DNA from: Tanypteryx hageni
Lineage: Eukaryota; Arthropoda; Insecta; Odonata; Petaluridae
Length of the DNA stretch: 64,000 nucleotides
NCBI GenBank assembly: GCA_028673005.1
Contig: CM054117.1
Span: 32,956,561 to 33,020,560 of the forward strand
Reading direction: 5' to 3'
Position 1 is the stretch's first letter. Each line of letters begins with the position of its first letter. Position numbers and translations under genes: made by a program. This document shows positions 59,197-64,000 of the stretch, one piece after another. The notes below the pieces were generated by a model, which saw only the letters and a list, made by a program, of their open reading frames with translations, was not told the origin of the DNA and ran no database searches.

Positions 59197-61628
59197 GGAA
59201 CATGTGATGGTAAAGGAAAATATGGTTAACTATCGTATTTTCTCTCATTGCGAAAAGATTCTATTCAACAAAGCACGCCTCCTACCATGCATTAATTATG
59301 TACACACACAAATGCATTCCGAGGTGGAAGAATAAGTCATCTCCAAGCGACAGATTTATATATAACCATAATATTCTGTCACATGAAACTTGACAAATGG
59401 AATTAAAAAGATACAGCAACTAGATACTAGCAACATGATTAAAATTAATCAAAAACTATATATCACTTGACTTCATAAAATAATTAACATTAAATCGATG
59501 AATTACGGCAATTAAATTAAACAAGTATAAATTTATGAGGCCGTTTTGAATTTTTATTTATTTATTGAAATTATGGAAATTAGTAATTCTAGATGTTCAT
59601 TTAATACACATGAAACACCGAGGATTTTATTAGGTACTATTTCGAGGAATGAGCACAGTGTAAAATGATACAATGACATTTTACGCTGACCGGAGTTTGA
59701 TTTAAATTATTCGTTCATAAATATAAACAGTAATTTGAATATTTTTCCACCGATGAGAAATATATCCTTCAAAATATAACTGCTAATAAAAGTTAAAAGC
59801 ATTACATTTGAATTATATAAAGAAAGATGAAAAGATAAATACGAAACAAATCACGTCATTGAAAGTAATCACCCAACAATCGCCAAAAATTAAACAACTA
59901 TCCTGTAAAATTAATCGGAAAAAAGCGAATCGAACACAATAACTCAGGTTATTGGAAGGGGAGAACCGATTTTTCTACTAACCCTCGAACAGGGGCGATC
60001 GCTGCGACAGAGAGTTAGAGTATCTCCTGACTGGGAGCAGGAGTCCAACGGGTGGTTACAAGCAGTCGCTACCCTTGTAATACATTCCTACGCAGCCGTT
60101 ATCTCCGTCTCCTTTACATTAAAACCTCTTCACTTTCTCTCACTCCATCCGCCCTCAAATCTAGAATAAGGGACGGAATGGGGGAGGGAGAAAGGGATCC
60201 TCCGCAAGGAATGCGAAATTTTAAGGGAAGATCAAGGTTGGATACATATACGTATACATATATGTATGTATATCGGTCGGAATTCGATTAAACTCGAATC
60301 CAGGGTTTATATCTTCCCCGAAGCACATTTATGAAAAATTTTCCTCTCTTCCTTTCGCGTATTTTTGGCATTCCCAATTTTTCGATACGCTTGCAAATAA
60401 CGTTTCCCTGATCCTTATTTTTTTAATACATGAGTAGAATTACGCATCGGTTTTTTAAATTTAATTTGAAAGATATCCGTAATTTTTCAAAGATCTCGAA
60501 TGTTTTTGTTTCATATGTTAATACATACGGATACAAAATCACGAGACCATATTTGATGATGTAATAGGGAATACCAAAATCATCTACTGAATTTATTCAT
60601 TGACGGAGAGAAAAAAGAAAAGGTTCGCTCGCTGATAGCTGGATTCTCGTTAAGAATTTGATTTTCTATTGAGACACTAGAACCAAAATGAACCTAGAGA
60701 AGCTAAAATGGAGGTAAAACGAAATTGGTTGCGTTGAGACGTATGATAGGAATTTCATGGGAGATTCCAGAAAAATCAACAAATTTTGAGCAATTTAGAA
60801 GAGAGAGAGAGTCCAGAAAAGTTCCGACAGAATACAAACGACAATAAATTTTGCAAGTCGGAGAAATTTTAAAATTGAGAAATGGATATCCATGAAATGC
60901 TGAAGAATCACGCAACAGAGATTTAAAGACAACGAATCTCACACCAAGAGCGATAAGTATGAGATTTGCATTGAAACTTACAGATAGAACTTAATATGTA
61001 AACCATAAAAAATGGAATAGAAACCAGGTGGAAATAAAATAAAGCAAACAATCTAAGAAGCTCTTGAAAAAAATTACGAACAGGTGAGAAAGGAGCCGTT
61101 GAAGCAGACAATAAATGACGGTATAAAAATAATTAGACAGACTGGCTTCTACATGAAAACGAATACAACGAGACAGAATTCAAAATCGATTAGGAGGAAT
61201 TAGCGCAACAAAAAGATGAACGGACAAGCCGAAGCAATAAGCTGTTTTAAAGAAACGCTAAAAAAAGGAAAATGGAAGTTTGAACAGAGTAAAACGCCGT
61301 TTTAATTCTCGAAGCTATGGATTAAAAATGAAGAAAACTGCACGAAGAGAGAAGAAATCTAAATAAAACTAAAGGAGGTAACAGAAAACTGGAGAAGATC
61401 CAGGAGAAAGATGTTTCAAAGTAACAGTGTCCCTATCTTCTCACGGTTAAATATTTACTTACTTTTTATAATTTTCGCAACGGGAACTGCGCTAGTTTAT
61501 TTTAACAAAAACGTAAGAATAACTCTAAAAGGCAACAAAAGCGATTTGATGATATCACAATCCTCTTGAGGGTTAAAAGACGCAAAAGTTGGCGCCAAGG
61601 ATATACACTCCAAATAATTATAATTAAT
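59197..61628. other. No supported gene
   Basis: AT-rich DNA with a tatacgtatacatatatgta stretch near 60250. No domain or element end was recognised. Confidence 0.5.
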
Positions 61629-61780
61629 TGGTAGAGGGGAGGTTAGTGTGTGTAGAATCCTAATATGTACTCGAGTCGCGGGTTCGAATTCTGCCGAGGG
61701 AACAGTCGTATATGTTGTTCTATGTAATTGTTATTGCGCTGGCAGTAAAGCGCTGTTTATGAGCTAGTTAAAATAAATAG
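61629..61780 (+). mobile_element. tRNA-derived SINE, family 1 copy 2
   Basis: ggtagaggggaggttagtgt (box A-like), gggttcgaattctgccgagg (box B with one change) and the body end cgctgtttatgagctagtta match copy 1 at 25257-25425. Several substitutions in the anticodon region show it is older or more relaxed. An A-rich tail follows. Confidence 0.8.
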
Positions 61781-64000
61781 AAGTTTAAACGCCGAAAAGG
61801 ATAACGTAAGAAGCAATCTCAAGTAATATAATATCAATCGACCTTGCTTCACCCACGATGACTTCGATATTGAAGACAAGATAAAACTTATTCATAGGAG
61901 TCCAGTATTGAATGATGACAGAGAACATGAATCAAAACAATATGCAATAAATAAAAAGAAAAAAGGAGAATGGAACGGAATCGTAGAAGTTAAACATTTC
62001 AATTCTTCGGCGAGAAACAATCTCTAGAAATAAACATCACGCAGGACTGGATTCATATATATGTAGGATCGCACACACTGACATTTATCACCTACTTGAA
62101 TAACAATTGAAAGAACTATGAAGAAGTCATATACATAAATCTAAAAGCGATAAGAATCATAAATATTAAATAACGCTTTAAAACTCAAAGAAGAATATAA
62201 TAAAATCGAAAGAGAGAAGAAAAATACAGCTGCCGTCAGGACACATTCTCAAAAGAACTGAACATAGCTGGACAAAAGAAATTCAAGGTTGGGTGCCAAG
62301 AAATAAAAAAGCAAAGTAGACCAAGCAAGAGATACGAGTAAGAACATAAAAAAATCCCTCGCGACGTAAAAGAGAATGGTGCAATATATAGGCAAGCGTT
62401 GAAGATAGGCCCTCTTCTAGCAGCGGGCAGAAGACGGCGGACGATGATAGGTGATAGCAAGTTTAAGCAAACAAACAAACAAAGCAAACGGTGAAGGAGA
62501 TAAGAGGGTTCCGGCAAACATTTGCGCATCAGGTGAAGTTTTCGCAGTGACAAAATATGAGGGAATTCTCGAGGCCTTCGCCTTCCTACACGAACGGAGA
62601 TAAATACTATCGAAATTCTGATTAATTTCGCCGACCGAGAAGGAAATAGGAACGAAAGAGTTTTTTTTACAAAAGAAACAATGCATCCTCGGACAATACG
62701 AACATTGGTTTGAGTAATTATCTCGCTGTTCATTTCCATCCGTGGTCGTTATTGCTCTCGGGTGACAAACTTTTTATGGGGTTGCTGGAGGCTCAGTCCA
62801 TCCCTAAAAAAAAAATAAACACGAAAAAATCGGGAAAGAAAAAAGCGAAAAGCGCGTCTCGTGTTCTATGAAAATCCCTCTTGCATAATCAATGGGAAAG
62901 CGGGTCTCTTTTACATCTCCTTTAAAAAGAATTTCCGGACCATTAAACGAACTATTCTCCCTTTAATCCAGTACTCGAGAAGGATAAAAAAAAATGTAGA
63001 AATTCGAGTCCATTTTCTTTGGTCGGAAAACTTGGCGACAACAATGATAATTAATTTGCATCCCCTTCCTTTCCCTCAATGTAAAATATTTTATTGCTTC
63101 CCCTTCGATTTAAAGTAATCGTCGCAAAGTCCCCGTAACCCACCCGACAAAGCGCCTCGGGGCCCGCTAAAAAAAAGGGAACGGGGGAAAAAAAGAACCC
63201 CTTGATGAAACATGATTCTAACATCAAAAAAACCCACCCGCCGTCAAAGTTCTCGCAATAAAAAAGAGAAAAATAGCGATAAATGATAATCGAGCGCCTC
63301 CCTCCCTACCATCCAGTCATTCACCGCAAAATACAATAAACCCTTCCCCCCCTCGTCATCTTAGTTTCATTCATTATTTCCTTCCCTATTTCCTAACCCG
63401 CTTTCCGCACTGCAGGACTCGCAACCGAAACGTAGCGTAGCGATACGATAAAGGACGAGATACATAGTAGAGAGAGAGAGAAAGAGGTGGTGTCTCCATG
63501 GCTATCCTGGAAAGAGGAGGCTGGGATCAATTGACTACGCCCTGACCGGATTCGACCAACCTCCCTCCACCTCATTCTTCTCTCCCTCCGCCCTCTCATA
63601 CCCCCCATGGCCTCATTTGTCCTCTCCTCCCCGACTCCTCCTCTCATCGGTTTCTCCCTCCCAAAAACCACATGAGACCACCCTCGGAGACACTCCTATT
63701 GCTGTAATGACGCCAAAGACACATGCGACCATCGGACTGTGGCGGTGGGTACTTGTGAGCCCTCTCCTTCTTCCCTTCCTCTCCCTCTCAGCCTACTTTG
63801 CTTACCCTTCGCCTAACCCCCTTTTGTCCGCTGCTGGGATACGCACGAATATCTGGAAAATCCCTCCTTTTTTCCTTGCTTTTTCCGAGTCGGCGACGAG
63901 TCACTTGATACTCCATTCCTCCCTTTTTCCTTGTCCCGCCTTCCCCCCCTTTCTCTCTCTCTCGTTTGCTCTTTTTCATACCTTTGACAGGAAAATAAAA
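61781..64000. other. No supported gene
   Basis: The first part is A-rich. From about 63290 the top strand becomes pyrimidine-rich (ctccctcc, cttcttccc), with a GA run at 63469-63486. Open frames here are compositional. Confidence 0.5.

Noticed and set aside
1..64000. CRISPR arrays, bacterial operons or phage genes
   Set aside because: No spaced direct repeats of CRISPR type, no ribosome-binding-site-led tandem genes; the content is eukaryotic.

Overview
The window looks like AT-rich nuclear DNA of an arthropod, most likely an insect. Coding sequence is very sparse, one spliced receptor exon is recognisable, and much of the rest is decayed transposable elements, microsatellites and purine tracts. 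The element mix (Penelope-like elements with GIY-YIG nuclease domains, an APE-type LINE, tRNA-derived SINEs, a long-TIR mariner, hAT and Helitron ends) is typical of larger arthropod genomes. I cannot name the species. There is no sign of bacterial gene organisation.

Layout. 1-4.4 kb: one minus-strand exon (3681-4205) of a rhodopsin-family GPCR covering TM4, ECL2, TM5 and ICL3. 4.4-19.3 kb: no supported gene; AT-rich sequence, (TA)n arrays and GA/CT tracts. 19.3-26.6 kb: (TA)n-linked dispersed repeat, a hammerhead-like motif, a Helitron 3' end, a tRNA-SINE and a 610-bp mariner with 139-bp inverted ends. 28.5-30.7 kb: a transposon cluster made of a Penelope-like element (family B) with decayed GIY-YIG reading frame, inverted terminal repeats and hammerhead-like cores, then a mosaic LINE copy split by a SINE that has an 11-bp target duplication, then a second tRNA-like SINE head. 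38.6-42.6 kb: G-rich tract, a ~143-bp degenerate tandem repeat entered by LINE copy A, a second copy of the (TA)n-linked repeat, and a 221-bp palindrome-ended element carrying a good hammerhead core. 49.3-50.3 kb: ~0.9-kb purine minisatellite. 51.7-57.9 kb: several two-unit tandem repeats around a hAT element (8-bp target duplication) that contains a Penelope-like element (family A), with an opposite-orientation family A copy ~200 bp away. 58.5-59.2 kb: LINE copy B. 61.6 kb: second copy of the first SINE family.

The receptor exon is the only host gene part I can support, so the window is probably mostly intron or intergenic space. The most interesting signal is a set of short hammerhead-ribozyme-like cores in three or four sequence contexts. 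At least two belong to Penelope-like elements, and one sits inside a free-standing inverted-repeat element with a perfect 33-bp terminal stem.
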